Positions 1-8,808 of a stretch of DNA of 64,000 nucleotides are shown piece by piece; within the stretch, counting starts at the first letter, position 1; each line of letters starts with the position of its first letter. Where the stretch lies: the NCBI RefSeq assembly GCF_029350975.1, contig NZ_JARKMR010000001.1:744001-808000 (forward strand), read 5' to 3'. The position numbers and the translations under genes were made by a program. Source of the stretch: Maribacter zhoushanensis (lineage in GTDB: Bacteria > Bacteroidota > Bacteroidia > Flavobacteriales > Flavobacteriaceae). Under the pieces are notes generated by a model. That model was not told the DNA's origin, did not search any database, and was given only the letters and a program-made list of their open reading frames with translations.

Positions 1-5
1 AAACA

Positions 6-752
6 ATGAAAACTACCATAACCCATAATGCTAACCAATATCAAATTAACCTATCTAAACCGTTAGATATTTCAATACCGATCACCAGTAAAAAGGATAA
101 TGTAAACGCATGGTATGTTGACGCGCCTAAGATGGAGCCACATCGTGAAAAAGGTTTTGTTGGGAGCATTCCGGCAGGTTCTAGTACTAATTTTTATGAT
201 ATTTCATTTAATCCGCACGCGCATGGTACGCATACGGAATGTGTGGGGCATATATCAAAAGAGCATCAATCTGTAAATCAGTATTTAAAGCAGTTTTTCT
301 TTTTGGCTGAGGTTATTACCGTTACACCAATAGAACAAAAAGGAGATTTGGTAATTACCAAAGATGAACTAGAAAATGCAGTAGGTAGTAAAACACCAAC
401 AGCACTGGTCATAAGAACGCTACCTAATACGGCATCTAAATTAAAAAGACAATATTCACATACTAATCCGCCATACATTTTAGAAGATGCAATGGTTTTT
501 ATTCGAGAATTGGGTGTTGAACATTTATTGATAGATCTACCATCTGTTGACAAAGAAAGAGACAATGGTGAACTATTGGCACACAAAGCATTTTGGAATT
601 TTAATGGTGAGGTTAGGCTTGGGGCAACCATTACAGAATTTATTTTTGTGCCTGATACCGTTATTGATGGAACTTACTTTTTAAACTTACAGGTGGCACC
701 ATTTGAAAATGATGCCAGCCCAAGTAGACCGGTGCTTTATAAATTTGAGTAA
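6..752 (+). CDS. Cyclase family protein (kynurenine formamidase-like)
   Basis: A 248-residue protein of the cyclase superfamily (PF04199), metal-dependent hydrolases that include bacterial kynurenine formamidase. The signature lies near residues 70-81 as HAHGTHTECVGH, a variant of the usual HxGTHxDxPxH metal-binding motif; the usual Asp position is Glu here, so the metal site may be altered. There is no signal peptide, so it is probably cytoplasmic. The ATG is 6 bases from the window edge, so an upstream start cannot be excluded, but the N-terminus looks complete. It is followed after 2 bases by the DUF4260 gene, suggesting co-transcription. The family is confident; the substrate is unknown, and no tryptophan-catabolism genes lie nearby. 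Confidence 0.85.
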   Translation: MKTTITHNANQYQINLSKPLDISIPITSKKDNVNAWYVDAPKMEPHREKGFVGSIPAGSSTNFYDISFNPHAHGTHTECVGHISKEHQSVNQYLKQFFFLAEVITVTPIEQKGDLVITKDELENAVGSKTPTALVIRTLPNTASKLKRQYSHTNPPYILEDAMVFIRELGVEHLLIDLPSVDKERDNGELLAHKAFWNFNGEVRLGATITEFIFVPDTVIDGTYFLNLQVAPFENDASPSRPVLYKFE

Positions 753-754
753 TT

Positions 755-1114
755 ATGAAAAATCTTTTAAAATTAGAGGAATTGGCATTGTTGATTCTAG
801 GTATTTTTATGTTTGGTTTGTTAGGTTATCAATGGTGGTGGTTACCGGTTTTAATATTGACCCCAGATATATCTATGCTAGGTTACTTATTGGGAGCTAG
901 GGTTGGTGCTGTGTGCTACAATATTTTTCATCATAGAGGTTTTGCAATCCTTTTATACTTTGTAGGCATCTATTTAATGTTGCCCGTAGTTCAATTAATA
1001 GGTACAATTCTTTTTATACATACGGCTATGGACCGTATCTTTGGCTACGGACTCAAATATGATAAAGGGTTTAAGTTTACGCATTTAGGTGAAATAGGAA
1101 ATAACAATGGATAA
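755..1114 (+). CDS. DUF4260 family integral membrane protein
   Basis: A 119-residue hydrophobic protein with about three to four membrane segments and the conserved features of DUF4260: a YNxxHH motif near residue 52 and a DRxxGYGLKY motif near residue 92. Function is unknown. The ATG follows the stop of the cyclase gene by 2 bases and the gene ends 8 bases inside the next one, so these three genes probably form one transcript with translational coupling. An overlapping reading frame at 703-900 is a shadow of this gene. No catalytic role can be assigned from sequence. Confidence 0.8.
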   Translation: MKNLLKLEELALLILGIFMFGLLGYQWWWLPVLILTPDISMLGYLLGARVGAVCYNIFHHRGFAILLYFVGIYLMLPVVQLIGTILFIHTAMDRIFGYGLKYDKGFKFTHLGEIGNNNG

Positions 1115-1727
1115 TATTTTTGATACCATTCTTGGTCTGGTTTTAGGCGCTATTGGCATGTATTGGCTTTTTAATTTTTTTAAAGGCAAAAAAAGAAAAG
1201 AGATTACAATACACCAATCTTCGGTGTTGTTAGAAAAGATGAAAAGCGTTTGCAAACTAATATCTGTAGAAGGGGAATTTGCAGAAATCTACCAGTATGA
1301 AAACGTAAAGGATTTCATGAGTTTGGTAAGTAGTAAAAAGAAGGCTTTGGTGGTTATTAAAGCTAAAGCACATATTGGTTATGACTTAAGCAAACTTTTA
1401 ATGCATGCCGATGAGAAAAAGAAAACGATAGTACTTGATAATTTCCCGCAACCAGAGGTATTGAGCATTGAGCCAGAGTTGGAGTTTTATGATATTAAAA
1501 GTGGCTTTTTTAACTTTTTTGCGCCAGATGATCTTACAAAACTAAATGCCGAAGCAAAAACTCATATTAAAGAAAAAATACCTGAAAGCGGATTAATGGA
1601 TACCGCTAGAAAAGAAGCGTTACAGAGCGTTTTAATAATGGAGAAAATTGTGGAGACTATTGGGTGGACATTAGATTACTCCGCTCTTGAAATTCCTCAA
1701 AAACAAATTGACTTACTCGAAGAATAA
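1107..1727 (+). CDS. DUF4230 domain-containing membrane-anchored protein
   Basis: A 206-residue protein with one N-terminal membrane segment (residues 5-25) followed by a positively charged stretch (GKKRKE) and a soluble DUF4230 domain of about 170 residues. The domain is widespread in Bacteroidota and Firmicutes; its function is unknown. The start overlaps the end of the DUF4260 gene by 8 bases, which supports translational coupling and membership of the same operon. The positive-inside rule predicts ambiguous topology because the charged patch follows the helix, so the domain may be cytoplasmic. Confidence 0.8.
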   Translation: MDNIFDTILGLVLGAIGMYWLFNFFKGKKRKEITIHQSSVLLEKMKSVCKLISVEGEFAEIYQYENVKDFMSLVSSKKKALVVIKAKAHIGYDLSKLLMHADEKKKTIVLDNFPQPEVLSIEPELEFYDIKSGFFNFFAPDDLTKLNAEAKTHIKEKIPESGLMDTARKEALQSVLIMEKIVETIGWTLDYSALEIPQKQIDLLEE

Positions 1728-1751
1728 TAACAAACAACTAAAAAAATAAAA

Positions 1752-2147
1752 ATGAAAAACGTAATTTGTATCCTTGTACTAATACTAATGACCAGCGTTT
1801 GTTTTGGTCAAAATGATGATAAAATGACAGAATTCGATGCTAATTTTTCCCATACCGTATTTTTTTGGTTGAAAAACCCTGATAATCAAGCGGACAGAAC
1901 GGCTTTTGAAACTTCTTTACGCAAGTTCTTAGATAATTCGTCGTATGCCAAAACACAGTTTATTGGTACGCCACCAAAAGCAAGTAGAGATGTAGTGGAT
2001 GGTTCATTCACGTACTCTTTAATCGTAAGTTTCGATTCTGCCGAATCTCAACAAGCTTATCAAGATGAGGCACCTCACAAAGTGTTTATTGCTGAATCTG
2101 AGAATCTGTGGTCTAAGGTCATTGTTTATGACTCTACAGGTATCTAA
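1752..2147 (+). CDS. Secreted Dabb (stress-responsive alpha/beta-barrel) family protein
   Basis: A 131-residue protein with a signal peptide (about residues 1-20, ending CFG-Q) followed by a Dabb domain, a dimeric ferredoxin-like barrel. The hallmark HTVFFWLKN near residue 35 matches the family's H-x-V-x-F-x-x-K/L-x start. Dabb proteins have varied or unknown roles; most are cytoplasmic, so the export signal makes this a periplasmic or lipid-free secreted variant, as often seen in Bacteroidota. It follows the DUF4230 gene by 24 bases on the same strand. No catalytic residues can be assigned. Confidence 0.8.
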   Translation: MKNVICILVLILMTSVCFGQNDDKMTEFDANFSHTVFFWLKNPDNQADRTAFETSLRKFLDNSSYAKTQFIGTPPKASRDVVDGSFTYSLIVSFDSAESQQAYQDEAPHKVFIAESENLWSKVIVYDSTGI

Positions 2148-2227
2148 AAAATTATCCTGATTTTAAGGTCAGGTACTTTTTACAGTGTTTGACCTTATTC
2201 AAAATTATAGTCTAAAAACTCAATAGC

Positions 2228-2581
2228 ATGAACGTTGAAGAATACCGAGACTATTGTATTTCAAAAAAAGGAGTAACAGAATCTTTTCCTTTTGATGAGG
2301 TTACCCTTGTATTTAAGGTGATGGGTAAAATGTTCGCATTATGCGGATTAGAAAATGTGCCGTTACGCGTAAACCTAAAATGCGATCCAGAAAGAGCCAT
2401 AGAACTTCGCGAAAAGCATGATGGCATTATAGAGGGCTGGCACATGAGCAAAAAACATTGGAATACCGTCTACCTAGATCAAATATCTAAAGAACTTACG
2501 TTAGAACTTATTGACCATTCTTATGATTTGGTAGTGTCTAAATTGACTAAGAAGGTAAAGGCAGAGTTGGAGGGGTTGTAG
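2228..2581 (+). CDS. MmcQ/YjbR family protein
   Basis: A 117-residue protein of the MmcQ/YjbR family (CyaY-like fold, often described as a DNA-binding double-wing domain). Characteristic elements are the N-terminal YRDYCISKKGVTESFPFD segment, the VFKVMGKMFAL strand pair, and the GWHMSKKHWNTV motif near residue 72. It is full length for the family. It sits 80 bases after the Dabb gene, so it may or may not share that transcript. The precise role is unknown; DNA binding is a family inference only. Confidence 0.85.
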   Translation: MNVEEYRDYCISKKGVTESFPFDEVTLVFKVMGKMFALCGLENVPLRVNLKCDPERAIELREKHDGIIEGWHMSKKHWNTVYLDQISKELTLELIDHSYDLVVSKLTKKVKAELEGL

Positions 2582-2621
2582 TATTTTGTTATTGCATAAA
2601 GATTTAAAAGTTTTTGAAGTG

Positions 2622-3158
2622 ATGTTTTGGAAAAGGAAAAAGAAAAAATTCCCTGAATTTAAATGCACTGAATGTGGTAAAATCCATTCTGAGTGGCCTG
2701 CTTTAGCTTTTAATTCTCCTGCTAATTATAATAATCTTTCAGATAAGAATAAAGAGGAAATAGGAAAGTTGGATACGGACTTTTGTGAAATTCATTACGC
2801 TGACCAAATTGACCGTTTTATAAGGGTGACACTAACTCAAAAGGTTAATGGTATTTGCGAAAATCTGGAATATGGTCTGTGGGTATCTTTAAGTGAAAAA
2901 AGCTATTTCAATTATAAAGAGAATTACAATAACCAGAATCACGAAACAGGATATTTCGGATGGTTATGTAGTAATATTGCTGAATATGGAGATACGTCTT
3001 CAATTCCTTGTGATGTTATAACTAAAACTGGAAATAGTAGACCTGAGATTTTTCCGCATCAGGATTTTGACCACCCGTTTGTTAAAGATTATTATGGGGG
3101 TATTTCAAAAAAGGAAGCGGTAAAGCGTATAGATGAAATGATAAAAAATGTTGGTTGA
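2622..3158 (+). CDS. DUF2199 domain-containing protein
   Basis: A protein of 178 residues when started at the ATG at 2622 (sequence MFWKRKKKKFPEF). A longer frame from a TTG at 2586 adds twelve residues without family support. The body matches DUF2199: an N-terminal CxxC (CTECGK) near residue 15, followed by SEWPALAF, and a conserved aromatic core around EYGLWVSLSEKSY. The cysteine pair suggests a small zinc site, but only one pair is obvious. Function is unknown. The basic N-terminus is not a signal peptide, so it is likely cytoplasmic. Confidence 0.8.
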   Translation: MFWKRKKKKFPEFKCTECGKIHSEWPALAFNSPANYNNLSDKNKEEIGKLDTDFCEIHYADQIDRFIRVTLTQKVNGICENLEYGLWVSLSEKSYFNYKENYNNQNHETGYFGWLCSNIAEYGDTSSIPCDVITKTGNSRPEIFPHQDFDHPFVKDYYGGISKKEAVKRIDEMIKNVG

Positions 3159-3263
3159 TTTTAATGGCTTAATTAGTTGTATATATGTTGATTACATTTT
3201 AATTATTAAAAATATCATAACTAAATAATACTTATCAAATTTATTTTAAATTCAAAAAGAATC

Positions 3264-3298
3264 CCATTCCCTCACTCAAAACCACCATTCCCTCATTC
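3264..3298 (+). promoter_or_regulatory. Two 14-bp direct repeats, 21-bp period, upstream of exbD pair
   Basis: The sequence CCATTCCCTCACTC at 3264-3277 is repeated with one mismatch as CCATTCCCTCATTC at 3285-3298, exactly 21 bp apart, about two helical turns. The repeats end 56 bases before the ATG of the exbD gene. The geometry and the CC(A/G)TTC-like core recall binding sites of LytTR/AlgR-type response regulators, which bind two short direct repeats about 21 bp apart. The regulator is not in this window, so this assignment is inference. The rest of 3159-3354 shows nothing else I can support. Confidence 0.45.
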
Positions 3299-3354
3299 TT
3301 ACTTTTTAATACTTATTGATTTGCTGTACTTAATAGTGCTTAAAACCACTATTT

Positions 3355-3972
3355 ATGAAAAACCACAGATCACCACAAGAAGTTAATGCCGGTTCAATGG
3401 CTGACATCGCTTTTCTATTATTGATTTTTTTCTTGGTCACCACATCTATAGAAAATGATGCTGGGCTCAATCGATCCTTGCCTCCTGATGTTTCTGATAA
3501 TATCGTTGATATAAAAGAAAAAAACCTTTTTGAAATCAGTATAAATAATGCCGATAAAATAATGGCAGAAGATGATATTGTAGATTCTAAAAATCTTAAG
3601 GAGAAAGTAATTGCCTTTATTGATAATGGCGGATTATCAAGTGAAAGTGATAAATACTGTGCGTATTGTAAAGGTAATAGGCTTGCAAATTCATCTGAGA
3701 ACCCTGATAAGGCAATTGTCTCTATAAAGACACAACGTAATTCTAGTTACCCTGTTTATGTTGCTGTACAAAATGAAGTTTTGGGTGCCTACAATTTCCT
3801 ACGTAATAGAGAAAGTTTACGATTGTTTAATACCACTTATGAAGCTATGAATGCTCAATATTACAATGATGAAATTAGTGAGAATCAAAAGATAGAATTA
3901 AAAGAACGACTTGAAATTATTAGAGCACTTTATCCGCAGAAAATTTTAGAACCAGAAACCGTAAATAACTAA
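3355..3972 (+). CDS. exbD: ExbD/TolR family biopolymer transport protein (long form)
   Basis: A 205-residue ExbD/TolR-type protein with a short cytoplasmic N-terminus, one membrane helix (about residues 17-36) carrying the conserved Asp in SMADIAFLLLIFF, and a periplasmic domain. The Asp takes part in proton flow with ExbB/TolQ. It contains a CAYCKG motif (Cys102 and Cys105) shared with the paralogue at 48450-49073, to which it is similar along its whole length. It is followed after 4 bases by a second ExbD gene. No exbB/tolQ gene is adjacent, so the pair must use a partner from elsewhere, perhaps the ExbB at 47228. Confidence 0.88.
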   Translation: MKNHRSPQEVNAGSMADIAFLLLIFFLVTTSIENDAGLNRSLPPDVSDNIVDIKEKNLFEISINNADKIMAEDDIVDSKNLKEKVIAFIDNGGLSSESDKYCAYCKGNRLANSSENPDKAIVSIKTQRNSSYPVYVAVQNEVLGAYNFLRNRESLRLFNTTYEAMNAQYYNDEISENQKIELKERLEIIRALYPQKILEPETVNN

Positions 3973-3976
3973 GACC

Positions 3977-4459
3977 ATGATAAAATTCAACAAATACAGA
4001 TCAAGTAAAAGCTTGCCTCCAGTTTCAACTGCTTCATTGCCCGATATCGTTTTTATTCTTCTCTTTTTCTTCATGACGGTTACGGTGATGAAAAATCAGA
4101 ATTTATTGGTGGAAAATACCTTGCCAACAGCTACTGAAACCGAAAAATTGGATAAGAAAGACCGTGTAATTGAAATTTATATAGGTAAGCCTACAACTGA
4201 TGGCAATGCCAATTTAGGAGATGAGCCCAGAATACAAATGGATAATAAATTTATAACCGTAGACGAAGTTGGTGATTATGCCCTTCAAGCCCTATCATCA
4301 ATGCCCCAGCATTTAAGAAGTGTAGCAACAGTCTCTATAAAAGCTGATGTGGAAGTAAAAATGGGAGTAATCGATGATCTTAAAAATCAACTACGTAAAG
4401 TGAATTTGCTGAAAATAAATTATACTACTTATGAAGGTGCCATTGTAGATAACTTATAG
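3977..4459 (+). CDS. exbD: ExbD/TolR family biopolymer transport protein (short form)
   Basis: A 160-residue ExbD-like protein with a single membrane helix (about residues 18-38) including the conserved Asp in SLPDIVFILLFFFMTVTVM and a periplasmic domain ending LLKINYTTYEG. It is the counterpart of the protein at 49096-49578, which shares the helix, the EKLDKKDRVIEIYIGKPT region and the C-terminal end almost word for word. It starts 4 bases after the long ExbD, so the two are probably co-translated. Bacteroidota commonly carry such unlike ExbD pairs that are thought to form mixed ExbD dimers in the motor. Confidence 0.88.
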   Translation: MIKFNKYRSSKSLPPVSTASLPDIVFILLFFFMTVTVMKNQNLLVENTLPTATETEKLDKKDRVIEIYIGKPTTDGNANLGDEPRIQMDNKFITVDEVGDYALQALSSMPQHLRSVATVSIKADVEVKMGVIDDLKNQLRKVNLLKINYTTYEGAIVDNL

Positions 4460-4547
4460 GATATAAGAAGTGATTTTAAATCCATTTTCCATTTATAGAA
4501 ATCATTTTCTAAGGTTATCTTTACCTTTTCTATAACAGGTTATTTTC

Positions 4548-6320
4548 ATGAATAGTTTAGAGGAGTTTTATAATAAGCGAGTACAAAAGTATAATGAGGC
4601 TATAGAGGCCTTGAATAAAAAGCTGTTTACTTTTAGTACACTTCGCTTACTTATATTTTTGGGTACTATTGCAGGTATTTATTTTGCATCGGTAAATGCA
4701 AAATATGTTATTGGGGTTTTGTGTGTAGGTATTCCGTTATTCTTGATTATGGTAACCAAGTACACGAATTTAAAACTTCAAAAAGCTAAAATTGAGGAAT
4801 TAAGAAATATCAATACAGTAGAGTTACAAGTACTTAAAAGAGATTTTTCAAAACTACCCAACGGAAAAGAATTTACAGACGACATCCATTTTTTTAGTCA
4901 GGATATTGACCTATTTGGTGAAGGTTCGTTTTATCAAATCTCCAATAGAACAAAACTTGCAGAGGGGAGTTTGTTATTGGCAGATACCTATAAAGAAAAT
5001 TCAATAAACGACATAAAGGAAAAGCAAGCAGCAATTGCTGAAATAGCTGAAAAAGTAGATTGGAGACAAGAGTTTTCTGCAATGGCAGCTTTGACGAAAA
5101 CAGAAACTTCTACTCATACCATAGCGCATTGGTTAAAGAACTATAACGCCTTTGTTCCAAAGGTCATGAAGTTTATTCCACTTGTGTTTTCAATTATTTC
5201 TGTGGCTGTTTTTGTTGCTTATTTTTTAGATTACCTGCCAGAATCTGTTTTAATTTTATGGTTGGTGCTAGGTATGCTTATTGTTGGGGTGTTCACTAAA
5301 AAAGTCACTAATTTAGGACAGAATGCTACTAAAATGAAATCTACTTTTGACCAGTACAATCAGTTATTGGCAATGATAGAAACAACAGATTTTACTTCGG
5401 ATTTATTAAAACAGCAGAAGGCAAATATTCTAAGTAACGGAGAAAGTAATTCTAAGGTTTTAAAGAAATTTGCATCACTTCTAAGTAATCTTGACCGTAA
5501 TAATAATCTTTTGTATTTGATTTTTGCAAACGGATTTTTTCTTCGCTCTTTAACCGATTGTCTAGCGGTTGAAAAATGGATAGAGGAACATGGTAAGAGT
5601 GTAGAAACCTGGTTTAATACTATTGCTTTTTTTGATGCCTATAATAGTTTAGGGAACTTCGCTTTTAATCACCCAAATTTCACATATCCAACAATTGCTA
5701 ATGACGGTGTGGTATTAAAATCTAAGAATGCAGGTCACCCATTGTTAGATCCCAAGAAAAGTATTTTAAATGATATTACCATTGAGGGTGGTCAATTCTT
5801 TATCATTACCGGAGCAAATATGGCTGGTAAGAGTACATTTTTAAGAACGGTATCGTTACAGATTATGATGGCAAATGTTGGTTTGCCGGTTTGCGCAGAA
5901 TCGGTCAGTTATTCGCCAATAAAATTAATTACGAGCATGCGTACTACAGATTCATTAACAGATGATGAATCTTACTTCTTTTCAGAATTAAAACGCTTAA
6001 GATACATTGTAGACGAAATACAGACCGATCGTTACTTCATTGTACTTGATGAAATATTAAAAGGAACCAATAGTACGGACAAAGCATTGGGCTCAAGAAA
6101 ATTTGTAGAGCGCTTGGTAAAGAGCAATTCTACCGGTATTATAGCTACCCATGATCTTAGCCTTTGCGAAGTCGCCGATGAATATGATGCAGTTAAGAAC
6201 CATTATTTTGACGCTGAGATTATAGATAACGAACTACATTTTGATTATACGTTCAAAAACGGAATTTGTCAGAATATGAATGCTTCCTTTCTGTTAAAGA
6301 AGATGGGGATTATTGAATAA
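4548..6320 (+). CDS. Membrane-anchored MutS-like ATPase
   Basis: A 590-residue MutS-related protein. It has two predicted membrane hairpins (about residues 28-68 and 208-250), a linker resembling the MutS core, and a C-terminal MutS-type ATPase domain: Walker A GANMAGKST at 422-430, Walker B with Asp501-Glu502 in FIVLDEILKGTNS, and a signature-like ATHDLSL. It lacks the MutS mismatch-recognition domain I and, unlike MutS2, a Smr domain, so a mismatch-repair role is unlikely. The family is common in Bacteroidota and its function is unknown. It follows the ExbD pair by 88 bases on the same strand. Confidence 0.8.
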   Translation: MNSLEEFYNKRVQKYNEAIEALNKKLFTFSTLRLLIFLGTIAGIYFASVNAKYVIGVLCVGIPLFLIMVTKYTNLKLQKAKIEELRNINTVELQVLKRDFSKLPNGKEFTDDIHFFSQDIDLFGEGSFYQISNRTKLAEGSLLLADTYKENSINDIKEKQAAIAEIAEKVDWRQEFSAMAALTKTETSTHTIAHWLKNYNAFVPKVMKFIPLVFSIISVAVFVAYFLDYLPESVLILWLVLGMLIVGVFTKKVTNLGQNATKMKSTFDQYNQLLAMIETTDFTSDLLKQQKANILSNGESNSKVLKKFASLLSNLDRNNNLLYLIFANGFFLRSLTDCLAVEKWIEEHGKSVETWFNTIAFFDAYNSLGNFAFNHPNFTYPTIANDGVVLKSKNAGHPLLDPKKSILNDITIEGGQFFIITGANMAGKSTFLRTVSLQIMMANVGLPVCAESVSYSPIKLITSMRTTDSLTDDESYFFSELKRLRYIVDEIQTDRYFIVLDEILKGTNSTDKALGSRKFVERLVKSNSTGIIATHDLSLCEVADEYDAVKNHYFDAEIIDNELHFDYTFKNGICQNMNASFLLKKMGIIE

Positions 6321-6369
6321 AAGATTTTTATTCTTAGATTTCAGTTTGTAATCATTTTCCGTCTTTTTT

Positions 6370-8769
6370 ATGCATAAAATTTCGCTTCTATTTCTTGTTC
6401 TTTTCTCAAATATGCTTCTTGCTCAAAATGAAATTGGTAACAATTTGGTCAAGGATAAATTCTTAAAATATTTTGAATTACCACGAGAGTCCGTATTTCT
6501 ACATACTAATAAAACAACGTATATAGCCAATGAAGAAGTATGGTTAAAGGGATATGTGTATAATAGGCATAACAGTACGCCTTTTAATCAAACGACAACG
6601 GTTCATGTAGGTTTGTATAATGCCGATGGCAAGAAGTTTAACGACTATCATTTTAAAGCTAGCGACGGTTATTTTAAAGGTAATATAGCGGTAGATTCAG
6701 TGCTTGCCAGTGGAGATTATTATCTAAGGACAAGCACAAATTGGATGAAGAATTTTAAAGAGGATGATTCATTTGTACAGAAGATTACCATTTTAAATGA
6801 GAAGCCAATTGAAAAAGCTAAATCTATCAAGGAATATGATGTTCAATTTCTTCCTGAAGGAGGTAACTTAGTTGAAGATGCACCGGGTGTTATGGGTGTA
6901 AAAGTTACTGATGCTAACGGCTATGGCGTAAGAATTGTAGAAGGTTCCGTATTCGATAGTGACAATACTCAAGTTGCAAGATTTTACACGTCCATTTTTG
7001 GTTTGGGAAAATTTAATTTCAATCCAAAGGCAGGTGTTGAGTATGTGGCTAAAATAGAATTTGACGATGGTAGTGTAAAAACTACTACACTTCAAAAACC
7101 TTCTAAAATAGGTATCTCATTTAGTGTTAAAAACGTTGATGAGAATCGGTTCATTATTAGTTTAACCACAAACGCGGCAACAAAGGAAATCATTAAAGAA
7201 CAACAGTTTTATTTGTTGATACATAAAGATGGTCACGCTAATAGAATACCCATTACCTTTCCCAAGAATAAACTATTTATATCAAAAGTTTTAAATAAGG
7301 AAGTGTTGAATAAAGGGATGAATATCTTGACCTTATTTAATCCTGATGGTAAGCCAATTGCAGAGCGATTGATATTTAACCATGCAGATCTTTTGGACTC
7401 TAAATTGGAGGTAAGCAAATTATCTACAGAGGCTGATTCATTAAAAATTCAAGTCAAGCTTCTTAACAGTAGCAAAGGATCGCAAAACTTAAGTGTATCT
7501 GTATTGCCAGAAAAAACAATTTCGAACAATAATCAAAACTCAATTTATAGCGCATTCTATTTAAAACCTTACATAAGAGGGTTTGTTGAAAATCCTAAAT
7601 ATTATTTTAAGAACGTTACTACTAAAAAAGAGAACGACCTTGATCTGTTATTGATGACCCAAGGTTGGTCTAGATATGATTGGAACGATATTTTTAAAGG
7701 ACCTCTTGGGCAGTTTTATGAATTTGAAAACGGAATAGATTTAGAAGGAACTATCTACAGTAAAGGAGTCACCTCAGAAGAAAAGCTCTTAGTTAGTTTC
7801 CCAGATGGTAGAAGTAGGTATTTAGACATTTTAGACAATAGATTTTTGATTGAGAAGAACTTTCCAATAAAGGGAGAAGGCTTGGATTTTACGCTCATTG
7901 TTAAGAATGGAAAATTGGCTAAACCAAATATTGGTTTAAATATGAAGTTAGGGGTTATACCAGATGAAATAGATACTATTTGGAAAGAAAAGGTAGAATC
8001 TGAAGATGAAGACAGTTCTACCAAAATTAATGCTCCAGATTTAATTTCTACTGATAATACTATTAGTCTGAATGAGGTTACTGTAGTTGAGAATAAACTC
8101 AATGCAACAGTAGAAAGTAATGTGTTTATTCCTAAGTATTTAAAAGGAAAAATGACAGAGGTAACTGAGGATATAGAATTTAGTTTTCCATTAATAACCG
8201 ATATTATAGCATCTAGAGGTTATTACGTACGAGAAGAGTTAAGTTTTGGTAGTACAGATCGGCTTATCATTAGAGCAAGAACTGTTCAATCTTTTCTTTC
8301 AGGAAATGCTTTGCCCGTTCCAGTTATTTATTTGAATGGAGCAAGATTGAGCACACTTGATATTTTGTATAGAATGCCTACTAGTGAGGTAGAAAGTTTT
8401 TTGATAGATAAAACTGGGTCAGGAGAGGGGGCAAGAGGCGCTGGCGGTGTGATCCGTATTTATACACGAAGAGTGCCAAGAGGCTACAATAATCAGTTTA
8501 GTAAAGAGGAGAATGTGTTTAACTATAAACTTAAAGAAGGGTTTGAACCTGTTAAGAAATTTTATACACCCAAATACACTTCATATCTTTCAAATGAATT
8601 TGAAAATTTTGGAACCATACATTGGGTACCTGAATTAAAAACCAATGAAAACGGTATTGCTACTTTTAAAATACTGAACACCCTGCAGAATAATATCAAT
8701 TTTTATATTGAAGGTATGAGTACAGAGGGCAATTTAATTTCAGCAGAGCAAAGTCTTAAAATTGATTGA
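6370..8769 (+). CDS. Secreted MG2-like protein with C-terminal TonB-receptor plug domain
   Basis: A 799-residue exported protein (signal peptide about 1-18, ending LLAQ). The N-terminal third has an alpha-2-macroglobulin MG2-like start (SVFLHTNKTTYIANEEVWLKGYVYN, residues about 41-65) and further beta-sandwich repeats. Around residues 620-710 there is a TonB-dependent receptor plug-like domain (VPVIYLNGARLS, then SGEGARGAGGVIRIYTRR), but no 22-stranded barrel follows; the C-terminus is another beta domain. Such proteins are common in Flavobacteriia and their function is unknown; an outer-membrane or periplasmic binding role is plausible. It lies 49 bases after the MutS-like gene. Confidence 0.75.
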   Translation: MHKISLLFLVLFSNMLLAQNEIGNNLVKDKFLKYFELPRESVFLHTNKTTYIANEEVWLKGYVYNRHNSTPFNQTTTVHVGLYNADGKKFNDYHFKASDGYFKGNIAVDSVLASGDYYLRTSTNWMKNFKEDDSFVQKITILNEKPIEKAKSIKEYDVQFLPEGGNLVEDAPGVMGVKVTDANGYGVRIVEGSVFDSDNTQVARFYTSIFGLGKFNFNPKAGVEYVAKIEFDDGSVKTTTLQKPSKIGISFSVKNVDENRFIISLTTNAATKEIIKEQQFYLLIHKDGHANRIPITFPKNKLFISKVLNKEVLNKGMNILTLFNPDGKPIAERLIFNHADLLDSKLEVSKLSTEADSLKIQVKLLNSSKGSQNLSVSVLPEKTISNNNQNSIYSAFYLKPYIRGFVENPKYYFKNVTTKKENDLDLLLMTQGWSRYDWNDIFKGPLGQFYEFENGIDLEGTIYSKGVTSEEKLLVSFPDGRSRYLDILDNRFLIEKNFPIKGEGLDFTLIVKNGKLAKPNIGLNMKLGVIPDEIDTIWKEKVESEDEDSSTKINAPDLISTDNTISLNEVTVVENKLNATVESNVFIPKYLKGKMTEVTEDIEFSFPLITDIIASRGYYVREELSFGSTDRLIIRARTVQSFLSGNALPVPVIYLNGARLSTLDILYRMPTSEVESFLIDKTGSGEGARGAGGVIRIYTRRVPRGYNNQFSKEENVFNYKLKEGFEPVKKFYTPKYTSYLSNEFENFGTIHWVPELKTNENGIATFKILNTLQNNINFYIEGMSTEGNLISAEQSLKID

Positions 8770-8808
8770 TTCAAATTTATTAAAATAATATAACAACACT
8801 TATTAATT

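Noticed and set aside
2166-2199. Inverted repeat AAGGTCA/TGACCTT after the Dabb gene
   Set aside because: The loop is about 20 nt and there is no T-run; too weak for a terminator.
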